A stretch of DNA of 64,000 nucleotides from NCBI GenBank assembly GCA_950295325.1, contig OX485804.1, positions 15,748,001 to 15,812,000 on the forward strand, in the 5' to 3' direction. Source of the stretch: Polytrichum commune (lineage: Eukaryota; Streptophyta; Polytrichopsida; Polytrichales; Polytrichaceae). The notes beneath the pieces were generated by a model, which worked only from the letters and a program-made list of their open reading frames with translations, had not been told where the DNA came from and ran no database searches. This document shows positions 1 to 10,552 of the stretch, one piece after another; the first letter of the stretch is position 1, and each line of letters begins with the position of its first letter. The position numbers and the translations under genes were made by a program.

Positions 1-1450
1 CGTAACTTGCCACCTAGTGGGTCACAAACCCCATACATAATATTAGGTGGTGACCCATTTCAGGTTGCATGAGCACTTAAGGGTTAACCACTAAGTGTCT
101 AAGAGGCCTCTCCAAGCAAACAATAGTGCATCTCAAAACTTGGCTAAATGTTTTGAAGATGGTCTAACTTGGTAAGGTGTGCCTAAATCCAAGATAGTAA
201 TAATCTAGACACCTAACTTAAATATGAGTGGTATATATGTCATTAGGTGTAAGGTAGAGAAACAAAAAACGGTGAATGATCACTGCTAGTGCACTAGACT
301 AGGGTTAGAATGATTCTTGTGAGGATCCAAAATGGCTAATTGTAAAAGTGGAGGCCCAAAAGGGATGCAATTATTGGCTAGATAGGTGTTGTTTCACACC
401 ACTTGCGATCACTTCCAGGTGCCATTGAGTTAATTGTTTTGAGTGCATTCGTATGCTGAGTAGGATATTTTGGTGCTCAAATTAGGGAGTCTCTACTATT
501 CAAATAGGGGATTTGACTTACTTGCCTCTTTGGGAAAATGTAACTACTTATTTACCTGGAGTAAATTATGAAATGCATTCCACATCATTTCCTCTACTCC
601 ATCTTTCTAGCCGATTCCGATTATATTCACTATTTTCTATATTTCTACCTCAGATTTTAAAATGAACACCAATAAGACATGTGTGTTCAAAAGAGATTGG
701 ACTACGTGGTCAAAACATGCTATCCATTCTAGGCTCAATAGTCAACATGATTGTAGGAACTTGTGTGACCACTTAATGAACACATAGATCTTCACACTGA
801 AAAAGAATAAGATACTCATATGAGCTCTGGAAATTATGAGGCAATTGGTTGCATGCACGATTTAGATTTGTTAATCATCTTGCACTAGTTTTGTGTTGCA
901 TATCCTACAAGAAATGGGTGCAAGGAGGATAGTATGTGAATAACACAAGATTAGGTCTTAATGTTTCCGAGAGATGTCATCCACCATCGTTCATCACTAT
1001 CACTCCTTTTTAGCCATCTGAAGAGACACTAGGCACAACCTAAATCTCAGATTTTAAAGTGCACTTTGCCCCTACAAAACTGAAATCACAAGGAGAAAGT
1101 GAATTCAGAGACGTGCCATGTTGCATAGATTGTTGCATAGATTATTTATAACCATCCTTTTCAAACACTTCCGAACAGCCAGATGCAATAAAACAGCAAC
1201 AATATCAGTCATCTCAGATTTCCATCCACCATATCACGGGAATTTTTTGACATACAAAGGACAATCATAAGTGCTCGAGATTGGATTGCAGAATTGTTCA
1301 AGGATTTGTTGGATTTGCAGGAATTTGTATAGCTCTCTGAATGAGGTTGACTTCACAATTCAAATGAATATCTTGAGTCCTCAATGTTAATTTATTTCTT
1401 TGATGTATACACGATACATCCAGGCGACCAACAATCGTTTGATACCGTGA
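1..1450. other. No gene recognised; left edge holds an unoccupied copy of a repeat
   Basis: I see no convincing coding exon here. The first ~110 bases are a copy of a repeat that recurs around 8868-8889 and 9760-9830. The copy here is uninterrupted, while the second is split by the hAT-type element at 8890-9759, so this one serves as an empty-site reference. Bases about 600-900 belong to a dispersed repeat seen many times in the window (for example 21130-21360 and 52950-53180). Confidence 0.5.
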
Positions 1451-1709
1451 TGCTTTCGAGGTCTCTCGGGACGGAAGATAAGACAGATGGAAACTAGAAG
1501 AGCTCCTTGTTTTCGATCATACGTAAGTGGGTCTGCTACTGAGGTCGACAATCTAGAAAATGGAGGATTGAACCGTGATGGAATTCGAAGTAATCAACTT
1601 AATGGGCGTCTCGATCGTTGTTCATTCATATTCCGTTCTATGCTTCGGCATTGGAAGAGGCGAAAGAGGCACACGAGAGGGGCGGTTAAAGAGAGGCTGA
1701 TTCCTTAAC
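1451..1709 (+). CDS. Possible coding exon, unrecognised, low confidence
   Basis: An open frame follows a TGA at 1448 and runs to a TAA at 1707. Its first ATG is at 1487 and gives 73 codons. The predicted peptide is rich in Arg and Ser and ends in a basic stretch (HWKRRKRHTRGAVKERL). The region is less AT-rich than its flanks and I do not see it repeated elsewhere, which is the only reason to list it. No domain is recognised. A GTAAGT lies inside the frame near 1522, so if the region is transcribed the ORF may be spliced. It could equally be untranslated or chance sequence. Confidence 0.15.
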
Positions 1710-2336
1710 TCCATTGCACTTGGGACACGGAAGCCTGAGTGTCTTCCTACGGGAGGCATACACGCCACCATTTCTAAATGCTAATGGAAGCAGGAAACTC
1801 AAAGTGTTTGAGTTTTTTTAATTCTGATAAAGCTTTCGTAGATGGCCGCACAGTGTATACTTGCTTTTGGTGTGTTTCGGCTGCTTGTATGCAGATTTAT
1901 GTTTGAGTCAGTGACTTCCAAGTTTTCAAGAGAGGAGCATTGGCTACAACCAGTGAAGTGATGAAGCCACCCACATAAGGAAGATTATACAGATTTCCGA
2001 CTTGAATGCATGCACATTCACCAGAAGTTGATGATTTCATCCAAACGTGGAATAATCGCAGAACAGTCCTCTCTTTTGAAAGTGTCTCAAATCACCGGCG
2101 CACACTCGTTTGAGTAGGATGCTTTACATCCAATATTGGGAGGGTCAATGCAGGAAGACATTAGCAAGAGTATTCCATGTGTTGGTTGAATGTGGATGAT
2201 GATGATGATGATGAAGCTGGCCAGATGTTAACACACGAAAGGGGTATCAATAATCTACATGTGTATGAGCTTGTATGAATTGGACGATGAGATGGGAGAG
2301 GGATTAAGCAATAATCTACGTGTGTATGGTGCATTT
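1710..2336. other. No gene recognised; short GAT microsatellite
   Basis: Apparently unique sequence with a (GAT)n run near 2195-2213. It contains two related short direct repeats around 'aataatctac(a/g)tgtgtatg' (about 2250 and 2310). I looked upstream of the U6-like sequence for the plant snRNA upstream element (TCCCACATCG type) and a TATA box about 30 bp before the start, and found neither. Confidence 0.4.
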
Positions 2337-2359
2337 GTTGCCTCTTCGGACACATCTGA

Positions 2360-2391
<32 letters not shown>

Positions 2392-2447
2392 GGCCCCTGC
2401 ACAAGGATGATTGATATGCACAAAGCGAGAAATGGTCTGAATCGTTT
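2337..2447 (+). pseudogene. U6 spliceosomal snRNA-like sequence, probable pseudogene
   Basis: The centre matches plant U6 snRNA almost base for base for about 58 nt: the ACATC(C/T)GATAAAATTGGAACG block, the invariant ACAGAGA box that pairs with the 5' splice site, and AGATTAGCATGGCCCCTGC, which forms the U4/U6 pairing region. The ends are degraded. The 5' stem around the TTCGG loop no longer pairs well, there are about four extra bases after GGATGA, and the 3' end has only three T residues where a pol III gene would have a T-run. No plant snRNA promoter motif lies upstream. I read it as a dispersed, decayed copy rather than a working gene, although the catalytic core is intact. Confidence 0.8.
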
Positions 2448-2591
2448 CCTCCTTCAACAGCACTCAAGTCGCATAAGCTTAATCCTCATAATGCTTATGG
2501 ACACATCTTATAAGCTAGCATTCGTCCTGCTCAGAGTCAAATCCTTGAAGGTTAGGTCAAAAGCCAAACCACCCACTTAGAAGCCCAACTG

Positions 2592-3790
2592 TACTAAACA
2601 GTTTATGGTATTCAGTGTCATGGATCACTATTTGCAAAGGGCCTAACCTGGATGCCGAGAGGTCTCAAAGTGTCATGCATGCTAATTATCAATATGATTT
2701 TATTTGTCAACATAAGCATTGTAGTTTTTTTTAAGTGAAAAAATATCTAAATTATGACATTTAGAATAGTACATAGGGATATTTTAGATGATAGTTTTGC
2801 ATTTTAGTGTGCAAGGGGGAGATATTTTTTGGCGTACTAATGGCAAGTGTCATGTGTTTACATTTTAATACCGTAGCTCTCTAGCAGCTTGGGCACCTTC
2901 TGCCTAATAACTGATTAAAGTGCAAAAGTAAGTTAGGTAGCCCAAAAATTAATATTCTAAAATTGGGCAGATCCAAAAAGTAATTTAAAATAAGTTAGAC
3001 TTTTATCCAAGTCATTTCTATAATTCATGGATGGTTTTTCTAATTTCATCTATGATGATTTTGTGATTTTAGGCACTCTTGAAATGTTATTTTCTTTTTT
3101 TGGACACTCGGCAAAAAAATTACTTATTTTCTGCCCAAGCTGCTAGAGAGCTATGGTATGCAAGAGGAAGATATTCTCAAGCATGCTACACTAGATATAC
3201 CAATTAGTGAGGGGGTACTAACTCAAGTCACATGCGCAATCTAGCCAAATCTCAAAGTTACCAAGGGCTAAAGTTGCTATTGAGTGACACTAAATTCATG
3301 ACTACGGTAAATTCTATGTTCATTTACCATAAATTTCAAGAAAATTAGTGTGTTCTTTTGATTAGTGTGTGCCACACGCTTGTTAGTGATTAGTGCCAAG
3401 TTCCGGTACTTTCATCCTAAGTGCCAATACTTTCATGCCAAGTGCCAGTACTTTAAATGACGAGTGGCAAGTGCTGAGATGAACTCCGCTTCCTAGTCCT
3501 AGATCCAAGATCTTTCGGTGGCACTAATGCATAGCGTAAAGGAAATTAATATGACCTTCACTAATTTCCCACACTCACTAATTGATATAACACAGGCATG
3601 CACCTCATAACACTATTGAACATAACTTAACTTACTCATGCCAAGATACTAAAAAACACACTTGAACGCCAAGTGTCATGAGATGACACTTATGATGAAG
3701 TTGTTAATCATCAATGTCACCTACCATACGCCTCAAAATAGGGTAAGTCGCACTATTACGCATGTGACACTAAATACCATAAACGGTGTA
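2592..3790 (+). mobile_element. Family P miniature element, carrying a nested insertion
   Basis: The left end (2592) and right end (3790) are inverted copies of a terminal sequence of the type ACCGTTTATGGTATTTAGTG. The same termini bound a 547-bp copy at 49201-49747. This copy is longer because a second element sits inside it (2871-3156). The right half carries the blocks shared by all copies (tgccaagata, cgccaagtgtcatgag, gttgttaatcat). No transposase frame is visible. The superfamily is not certain: some copies are preceded by CACTA, which would suit En/Spm, but I could not confirm a 3-bp target duplication. Confidence 0.75.
2871..3156. mobile_element. Nested miniature element with 25-bp terminal inverted repeats and TA target duplication
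   Basis: Both ends carry TAGCTCTCTAGCAGCTTGGG in inverted orientation, flanked by TA (2869-2870 and 3157-3158). Other family P copies read continuously through this site ('ttttaatatgcaa' at about 49474 and 51296), so the insertion and its TA duplication can be seen directly. A TA duplication suits Tc1/mariner-type elements, but no transposase is present and the family is unnamed here. Confidence 0.85.
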
Positions 3791-3993
3791 GTATTAAGAG
3801 CTTTGACATGAAGCAGGCCATGGGTTCCGAGTCTGAGATGCAATGCAAAGTTCATCATACGTGGTCAGATCGTTTTGCACCCCAACACCAGATTCTAGTA
3901 TCCAGCCACTGGGATTATCTATCAGTTCTCACAACCACACAATCACCAACAGATAGAGTCATCAAAAACTCTACCTCCCTGTCAACACAGCCT

Positions 3994-4222
3994 CAATGAT
4001 CGGGGAGAACCGGCAGTTGGGTACAGATGAAGCGGTTGAGTTTGAGAAATAACCGGTTGAAGTTCAAGACTGCAGGAAAATCACGGATCATTTTAGAGGA
4101 ATTTATAGAAGAACATACCCCAATTTAATAAAGGAAAACCGGAGGATGTCAACATGTAACTGGTTGGACTTGCAAACACTCGGATCTTAACCGATTATGC
4201 CCAAAAATCTCCCCGATCACTG
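3994..4222 (+). mobile_element. hAT-type MITE (family A), intact with 8-bp target duplication
   Basis: A 229-bp element flanked by an exact 8-bp direct repeat CACAGCCT (3986-3993 and 4223-4230). Its ends are inverted: CAATGATCGGGGAGA on the left and the complement of CAGTGATCGGGGAGA on the right. An 8-bp duplication and CA(G/A)TG termini are the hAT signature. There is no coding capacity, so it must be mobilised in trans. Related copies occur at 34066, 35179, 35857, 45308, 55886, 56237 and 61974, and the 870-bp element at 8890 shares the termini. Confidence 0.93.
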
Positions 4223-4551
4223 CACAGCCTATTTCCTTTCGCAACTACAGTTCTCTTTCTTCAAGGAGAATCTTGGGTATATTACAGGGTCAAGACATTT
4301 ATCATCGTTTGACAACGAGCTCAAGAGCCTTGAGCTTCATGAATAAGTCCAAAGTCCACTGCAGATGTGTGACCTATATATCTAAGGCTGAGATTGCTTT
4401 CCGATTCACAATACGCAGCAGAACTTGCATGAAACCATGAGAATCAACAGCACTCCATGTAACCGACAGGAGTTGAGCAAGATGCTTGTGTCGAGTTACT
4501 GAATTTAAACATCAGAAAACAATTAAGTGCTGGACCAGGAAGCATAGCATA

Positions 4552-4553
4552 CA

Positions 4554-4584
<31 letters not shown>

Positions 4585-4585
4585 C
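4552..4585. repeat. (TG)n(TA)n compound microsatellite
   Basis: A run of TG dinucleotides passes directly into TA dinucleotides. No gene is nearby; 4223-5006 otherwise shows nothing recognisable. Confidence 0.95.
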
Positions 4586-5006
4586 TATGTATACTTGATC
4601 AATACATCTTTGGTAACGTCTGAAGAGCTACACACTAGGTAAGAAAGCAATCTTCTCTGAGACGCATACTATTTCAGGACGTTTTTGTTGGATGAATGAG
4701 AGGTGCATTATATGCCCGTCTGCAATAATTTCCTCTCGCCCTTTGGCAAGGATAATGTCATCAGAGTGTTCATCATTTGTCAACCATGCTTTAGTCATGT
4801 TATGGAGAGGGAAGTAATTAAAGCACAACATGAAACTTAGCTACAATAAATTGTTGCAAAGTCGCAAAGTTGCTTTAAGTAAAGTCTGACAAGTTCAACA
4901 TTATGATCAGTTGTTGCCGACATATGAGCTACATACTTTCATTTTTGGCTATTCATGTTACAAGTGATCATATCTAGAACCATGGGTTTTGAGTCTGATC
5001 AAGTTA

Positions 5007-5129
5007 GGGTTGGTTTTCATGTAGGCCACTCGTCCACCAAATTTTAGTGGAAGTTAGATGCCACCAAGTGGAATCTACATGTCCAATGGTGGAATCTGGT
5101 GGGCGAGCAGCCCACATGGAAACCAACCC
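5007..5129. mobile_element. Short Harbinger-type MITE with TTA target duplication
   Basis: A 123-bp element bounded by GGGTTGGTTTTCATGTAGGC and its inverted counterpart ending CATGGAAACCAACCC. TTA flanks both ends (5004-5006 and 5130-5132). The 3-bp TTA duplication and G-rich terminus suit PIF/Harbinger. A partial relative lies near 28970-29020. Confidence 0.85.
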
Positions 5130-5132
5130 TTA

Positions 5133-6735
5133 TTCAACTCCACTTTTATTACCTAACCTCAAGGTCCATATCTTCAAATCAAATCAGAAAGTGAGGTGGC
5201 ACGTTGTATTGGCAAGCTCTCCAAACAACATGACTACTTTTGGGTCTCTAACCACAACTGAGTACTAATGTAGTTTTCTAGCAGCTTGAGCAAAAATATG
5301 TATAAATAGGAGGGTGCCTAAATTTCTAGGAAATGATTGACTTGGTTTGCCTGAAGTTTATTATAAAGATTAGATTATTGCCCCCAAATCATAGAAGCTC
5401 AGCTCACATGTGTTGTTATTCAACAAATAGGTATCAATAGGTTTGAACATGCTTTGCAAAGTCTTTTGTGAGTCCTTTGTCTTGCCATTCTAACAATTCT
5501 AACCCACAATCTTTCACAAATGCAACATATCTCACTCATATCAAACCATGTCACATAAGGGTTTAGAGTAACTAATGGGAGCTTCAAAGGTGAAGGTAAG
5601 GGTTTGGAGTAAATTGGCCACCTTAGGTGAAATTAGCATTAGCCATAAGAAAAACTTTGATGAATGCCTAAATTATTTTAAGTATATTTTTAAATTTCCC
5701 GATTTGATTTTTTTTTTCGTGTTGCCTAAATGTTCTGGTCATTTAAATTAGTTGTCAAGAAAAGACATGCCTAGGGTGCTATGAAAGTATGGTATTTAGA
5801 GCTCTGCATTCCTATTTTTAGCCCACTAACACAAAAATTGGTTCAAATACCCCAAATTAGTTTATTGATATCAAATTGGGATGAATAAACAACAACTTAC
5901 AATGGGCATGTTTTTATTGCACCTCCGATGGTAGGTATGGAGAATTGAAACCCTTCAACCACTCACCATGTTATCATTGTTTCACTTCTAGTTGTGGGTA
6001 AGGTATCAAATGAAATCTATTGAGTATGCAAATCTAAAGAGCTCAATCTTACTTCCTAAGTTCAACAATTGGGGAAAATATTAAAAATTGACACAAAGAG
6101 CGGTTGATATGTCAATGCACCCAAATGACTAAGAGTTAGGACACGACATTGGTGTCTACAGAAAGAGTTGAAGAAGATGTACAACACAGATTGTTTTCTT
6201 GTGGAAAACTATCAAAATTTGTAGGAGATATCATCATTTGAAACAATTGGAGGTGTTTCATGAAAGGTAGGTTTTGGTGGTGAGCACCACCTTTCACTAA
6301 GCATCTGCTTCCTTTAAGAAAAGAAAGCCACTCATTGAACATATAGCAATATCTTGCTACCTATATAAGCCCCCATTCAAGCCAAAACATATGATGCATG
6401 CCAACAGTGATTATTCTATTACTTGGAACCACGTCTCGTTACTTTATACTTGAATGAAACTTCTATATTTTTTAATGAATGCCCTAAGCACTAAGGCTCA
6501 CTCAAGATCTATTTTTGTGTGCATTTGACACAACATGCAAAGATTGTTGAGAAACCCTACATTATTCATTTGAATTTGATCGACATTTCAATCAATGTGC
6601 CACATATGCAATAGGTCAAACTCAAATATTGATGTGTTGTCTTGTTACAAATTACAAATTATTGAGGTCTCTTGTGTTTGTGCCACCTATCATATTGTCT
6701 ATGCTACGTTTCATGGCTTATGGACCTACATTCAC
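5133..6735. other. No gene recognised
   Basis: AT-rich sequence with no coding exon I can support. A degenerate copy of the terminal motif of the 2871 element appears near 5270-5290 (tagttttctagcagcttgag). Confidence 0.4.
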
Positions 6736-6967
6736 TAGAAGAGAAGTTGTCCATTACAACCATCTGTTGCAACTTAGCCATTGCAACTCATGGCAAGAAA
6801 ATGCACAAATAAATCATTTTGGTTGTCCACCGAGGGTTTTTGGCCACGATTTCTGGACAATGAATAACCAAAACCCTCCCATTGCTAGCCAAAATGATTT
6901 ATTTATGCATTTTCCTACCAAGGGTCGCAACAAATGATTGCAGTGGACAACTTAAAGTTTTCTTCTA
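6736..6967. mobile_element. Fold-back element or long imperfect hairpin
   Basis: The two arms of this 232-bp segment pair along most of their length. The outer arm starts TAGAAGA and ends TCTTCTA, and a long inner arm includes AAATAAATCATTTTGG and its complement, with a spacer near 6830-6890. It is probably a MITE, but one transcript across it would fold into a near-continuous hairpin of the kind that feeds small-RNA processing. An open frame across it is an artefact of the fold-back. Confidence 0.75.
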
Positions 6968-6994
6968 ACAATTAACCTACACTCATAGCAAACT

Positions 6995-7400
6995 ACTTGA
7001 CCCACAATATGAAACACTAATGAGAAATGATGTTACTAGAAAAACATTGTGGCCCGCGATGAGTAGTCCAATGTTCATTATCTTGGTCAATGATGAATAG
7101 GGTGATCCACACTAAGTCATGTGTATAGTGTGGTGCTTGGGGTTATCCATGATCCACCTACTATACGTAAAAGATCTTCTCCTTATTGTGTGGTAAATTA
7201 CATGGCCCACAATAATAGACACCGATGAAAATAGATGTTACTAGAATAATAATGCGGTCCATGATATAATCCAATGTTCACTATCTTGGGTTGATAGTGG
7301 ATAGTGTAAGCCGCACTAAATCAGATATTTAGTGTGGTGCTTGGGATAATCCATTATTCACCTACTGTATGTAAAATATCTTCTCCACATTGTGTGGCAC
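6995..7400. repeat. Tandem duplication, two units of about 203 bp
   Basis: The block containing 'tccaatgttca(t/c)tatcttgg' occurs at about 7067 and 7270, with the surrounding sequence matching in parallel (gatgttactagaa, agtgtggtgcttggg, ccacctact). The units have diverged and carry no gene. Confidence 0.8.
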
Positions 7401-7760
7401 TCACTATACATCAGTCATCACAACCTTGAAGTTTGAGATATGCCCCCTAAAAAAACAGATATTTATGTAAACTCAAGGACTACCTTTAACTTATTAGGCT
7501 ATAAGAATTAATATCTTCACACTTTATGGAGAACTCGAAAGTGTAGTCGATAGTAGTATGGTAGATGGGTCTTAAATGGTTACATTTTCCACCTATCCCA
7601 CTTCTATTGGGATATGCGACACGCGACTAATGCAAGATGGTTAGCAAATCCAAATCAAAGAAGTAGGCACTTTCCACATAATTTTTGGAACTCATATGAA
7701 TATCTTATTCATTTTCAAAGTGAAGATTCTTGTGTCCGTTGAATGGTCATATAAGTCCGT

Positions 7761-7778
7761 CCCCCCCCCCCCCCCCCC
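7761..7778. repeat. Poly(C) tract, 18 bases
   Basis: Eighteen consecutive C. It lies in dispersed-repeat sequence whose relatives (62430-62500 and 41440-41480) lack the tract, so it expanded after that repeat dispersed. Confidence 0.97.
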
Positions 7779-7941
7779 GGGTTGTGTTGACCATTGAGCC
7801 TAGAATAATTATCATATTTTGAACACGCAATCCAATTTCTTCTAAATACATGCCTTTTTTGGTATCCGTCCTTGGAGCCACACACCACTCCAATGTAGGT
7901 TTCCTAATAAGAAAAGTAACCAAATACGGGTTGTCTACCTT

Positions 7942-8313
7942 ATGCCCCCTTCCTACTTGACTTTAGCTAAGCCTAGAAGTTGTTTCTAAAAACACGGCCT
8001 TCACACCATCGACACTATCTAGTGCCAAGCCTAGTTGGCAAATGATGTGGCATGGTTTTAAAAGTGGAGGTTTTAAAGCCTCAAGCACCGACCCTCCCAT
8101 CGGTACCTAGACATGAGACAAGAGTATAGGGCCTTTGAAAGTGTCGCCTCCCGCCCTTGTGATTGGTTGCTTTTAGTCTTAGCTATGAGGGCACGAGGAG
8201 CTCCATTAACAAAAACCGATGGTAAGATAAATCAGTAGTAAGGGATTTGGGGATGGGACAAAAACTATCCAACATTCATTGCTTGGTAGATAAAACCATG
8301 AACATGTGTGAAT
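7942..8313 (+). repeat. Dispersed repeat family X, copy 1
   Basis: The ~370-bp segment from 'atgccccct' to the 'aaccatgaacatgtgtg' block matches the reverse complement of 46774-47144 along its length, including 'gtgtcgcctcccgcccttgtgattgg' pieces and 'tggcaaatga'. It is probably a transposon derivative, but I do not see clear terminal repeats. 8314-8889 holds nothing else recognisable. Confidence 0.75.
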
Positions 8314-8889
8314 CGGACCGCATTTGCTAGGTCAGCATGAGATATGAACAGGGCCTTTATCCAACGGGTAGCTAGAGAAGACTTTGAAATTCTTTGTCTC
8401 ATGACCATTTTGGTCATGCCACAAATTCTAGAAAATTGACAACTTTCCCACAATAAGTTATGTGGATGACAAATGAGCTACTCCCAAAAACATTTGAGCA
8501 AATTTAGATGAAGTTTGTCAACCTCAAGTTGAAAGGTCACATGAGGTTATTTTTGGGAGATTTCCCCTATTTCATACTGCAAGCAACATGTGCACTAATT
8601 TTTCTCCAAATCCAAAAGGTCAAGTTGTGCACAACCATCACTTTGTCCTAAGGGGAAGGAAAAAACTCACCCAAATTGGGCATCATATTACCTCCTAAAT
8701 GTGGCTCCTACATAGGGGTTGCTCATGAAACCACCCCCAAAAAATAGAAAATGCCAACCTTACAAAAAAAAATCTTACATGCTTGGAGTATGAGGTTTTT
8801 ATATGTTATTTTGGCCCACATGGTAGCGGGCACCACCTACAGCAGTAGATGCCTTCCATCCATGTAGATTGCCACCTAGTGGGTCACAA

Positions 8890-9759
8890 CAATGGTCGGG
8901 GAAAACCGACGGCTAGTTCATTATCAGCCGATGGATTTCCCCGCATGGCCGGTCCAAATTTCCAACCATCAGATGGCAATCCGACTGTAATTTCAATCCT
9001 CCGGCAATTAGCCAATGGACCAGAAAATGTCCCGGAAATGTAGCCGATTCTTCTTGTGAGTTACTGGATTTCAGCCGGAAGAAGTATTCAAATTTCAAAT
9101 ACTGGCCGATACCCGGGAAATGGTAACCAATACCCTCCGGGTCATGAGCATTGGTATCTGAGTGCAAGCAGGTATCGAGGGATGCAAGTCAGGGCTTTGA
9201 AGATGAATGGCAACTTGCTAACATTGATGACATTCTAACAAGTGCTCTAGATCTTTGGAAGGATGTTGCTAAGTTTCACTATTTGTATAGCAATCCATAG
9301 CGCTATTTGTCTAGGGCATCTGATGATGCACTTGAGGAAGTACCCTAAACCTTAAACTTTTTGAATTATGCAACCTTTCCATGACCAAATCCAATTGCTT
9401 CTATGAAGAATTGGGGGACCCTTGGCCTTCAAGCGGTGAAGGCATTGCTAGGTTCAATTCCTGCTAAGGATATTAAGTCTTCAAATTTAAAGTTTTGAAC
9501 ATGCCTTTCTTTTCACTTATTCAAGATTTTGTACTAAGAAATGATTTCTAATAACTTTTCATACATTTTTTAAACAATTAGTGCCGATATGAATTCCATC
9601 TAATCGGATATTGGCCAATGAAAATATGAAAATATAGGAAATTGGCCGATTGATTTTACAAAAGACTGGCTCTTGCCGATGTAAATTGGAAAAAATCCAA
9701 CCCTTCGTAACAACTACCGGCAATTAGCCACTAAGGCTTCAAAAACTTCCCGAACTATG
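8890..9759 (+). mobile_element. 870-bp non-autonomous hAT-type element with possible cargo sequence
   Basis: The element interrupts a repeat whose uninterrupted form is at 1-110. An exact 8-bp duplication GGTCACAA lies at 8882-8889 and 9760-9767. The left end is CAATGGTCGGGGAAAACCG; the right end ACTTCCCGAACTATG gives an imperfect inverted repeat sharing CA..G.TCGGG. The first ~28 bp match the short family A copies, especially 61974. From about 9194 the interior reads as a protein-like stretch on the plus strand (GFEDEWQLANIDDILTSALD, then LWKDVAKFHYLYSNP before a TAG), and more residues follow between stops. This may be decayed transposase or a captured host gene fragment; I do not recognise it. 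Confidence 0.85.
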
Positions 9760-9946
9760 GGTCACAAACCCCATCAGAATATTAGGTGGCGACCCATTTT
9801 GGGTTGCATGAGTGCTTCAAGGTTAAATGGACATGGTCGACTATGAACGCCTTGACCTTACCCTCATAAGAGTTTTGGCAACTGTAGTAGCCAAGAAGTA
9901 TCATTTGTAACAATTTCCATATTCATAAAATATATTTTAAAGGAGA

Positions 9947-9978
9947 ATACATACATACATACATACATACATACATAC
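9947..9978. repeat. (ATAC)n microsatellite
   Basis: Eight consecutive ATAC units. A second ATAC array occurs near 30641-30670. Confidence 0.97.
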
Positions 9979-10029
9979 TCCTTAAAATTCGTTTCTCTCC
10001 ACAAGAAAATAATCCCCATCTATTGCTCC

Positions 10030-10173
10030 CGTAACATTATTTAGATCCATAACAGTGTTCTATGGGGACTGACAATATTTCACAACATATTCCTCACATT
10101 CAGATCGAGTGTGAGCAGTATCCTAGAATATTGTTCGTCCCACACAACACTGTTATGGATGTGAATAATGTTA
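10030..10173. mobile_element. Small fold-back MITE
   Basis: The arms TAACATTATTTAGATCCATA and CATAACATTATTCACATCCA (complement) pair over about 30 bp, including a shared CATAACAGTGTT. TGCTCC flanks both sides (10024-10029 and 10174-10179) and may be the target duplication. No coding capacity. Confidence 0.65.
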
Positions 10174-10552
10174 TGCTCCTAAACAGATGCAAACTCTCGT
10201 ATTCTTATCGGTTATAGATGCCTCAACCCAAGCCTTAGATGATTAGCCTCCGCAAAACAGACTCCTCCTACCACATGTGGCCTCAACACTTTGTTGATAA
10301 GCCAATCATCCCCAACAAATCATACTAGCAGCTTTCCCACAATTACTTGCCCTTTTCGTGTAGGCCCGAAACAAAAGCAGAGGGTGTCAGAACAAACACA
10401 GGAGTACTAATTTAATAAGTAGTAATAAGAGAGGAGTAGGCAGGTCTCATCTAGTTTTCGGTACCTTCAACACTGTAGGAACATGCAAAGATCTTTGGGT
10501 TTAGGGCTCCAAGGTTCGGCCTCAGCCACAAATGTCCGGAGAGAAGGGGAAT

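Noticed and set aside
6629-6937. 102-codon open frame on the plus strand
   Set aside because: It crosses a fold-back element; its two halves are inverted repeats of each other.
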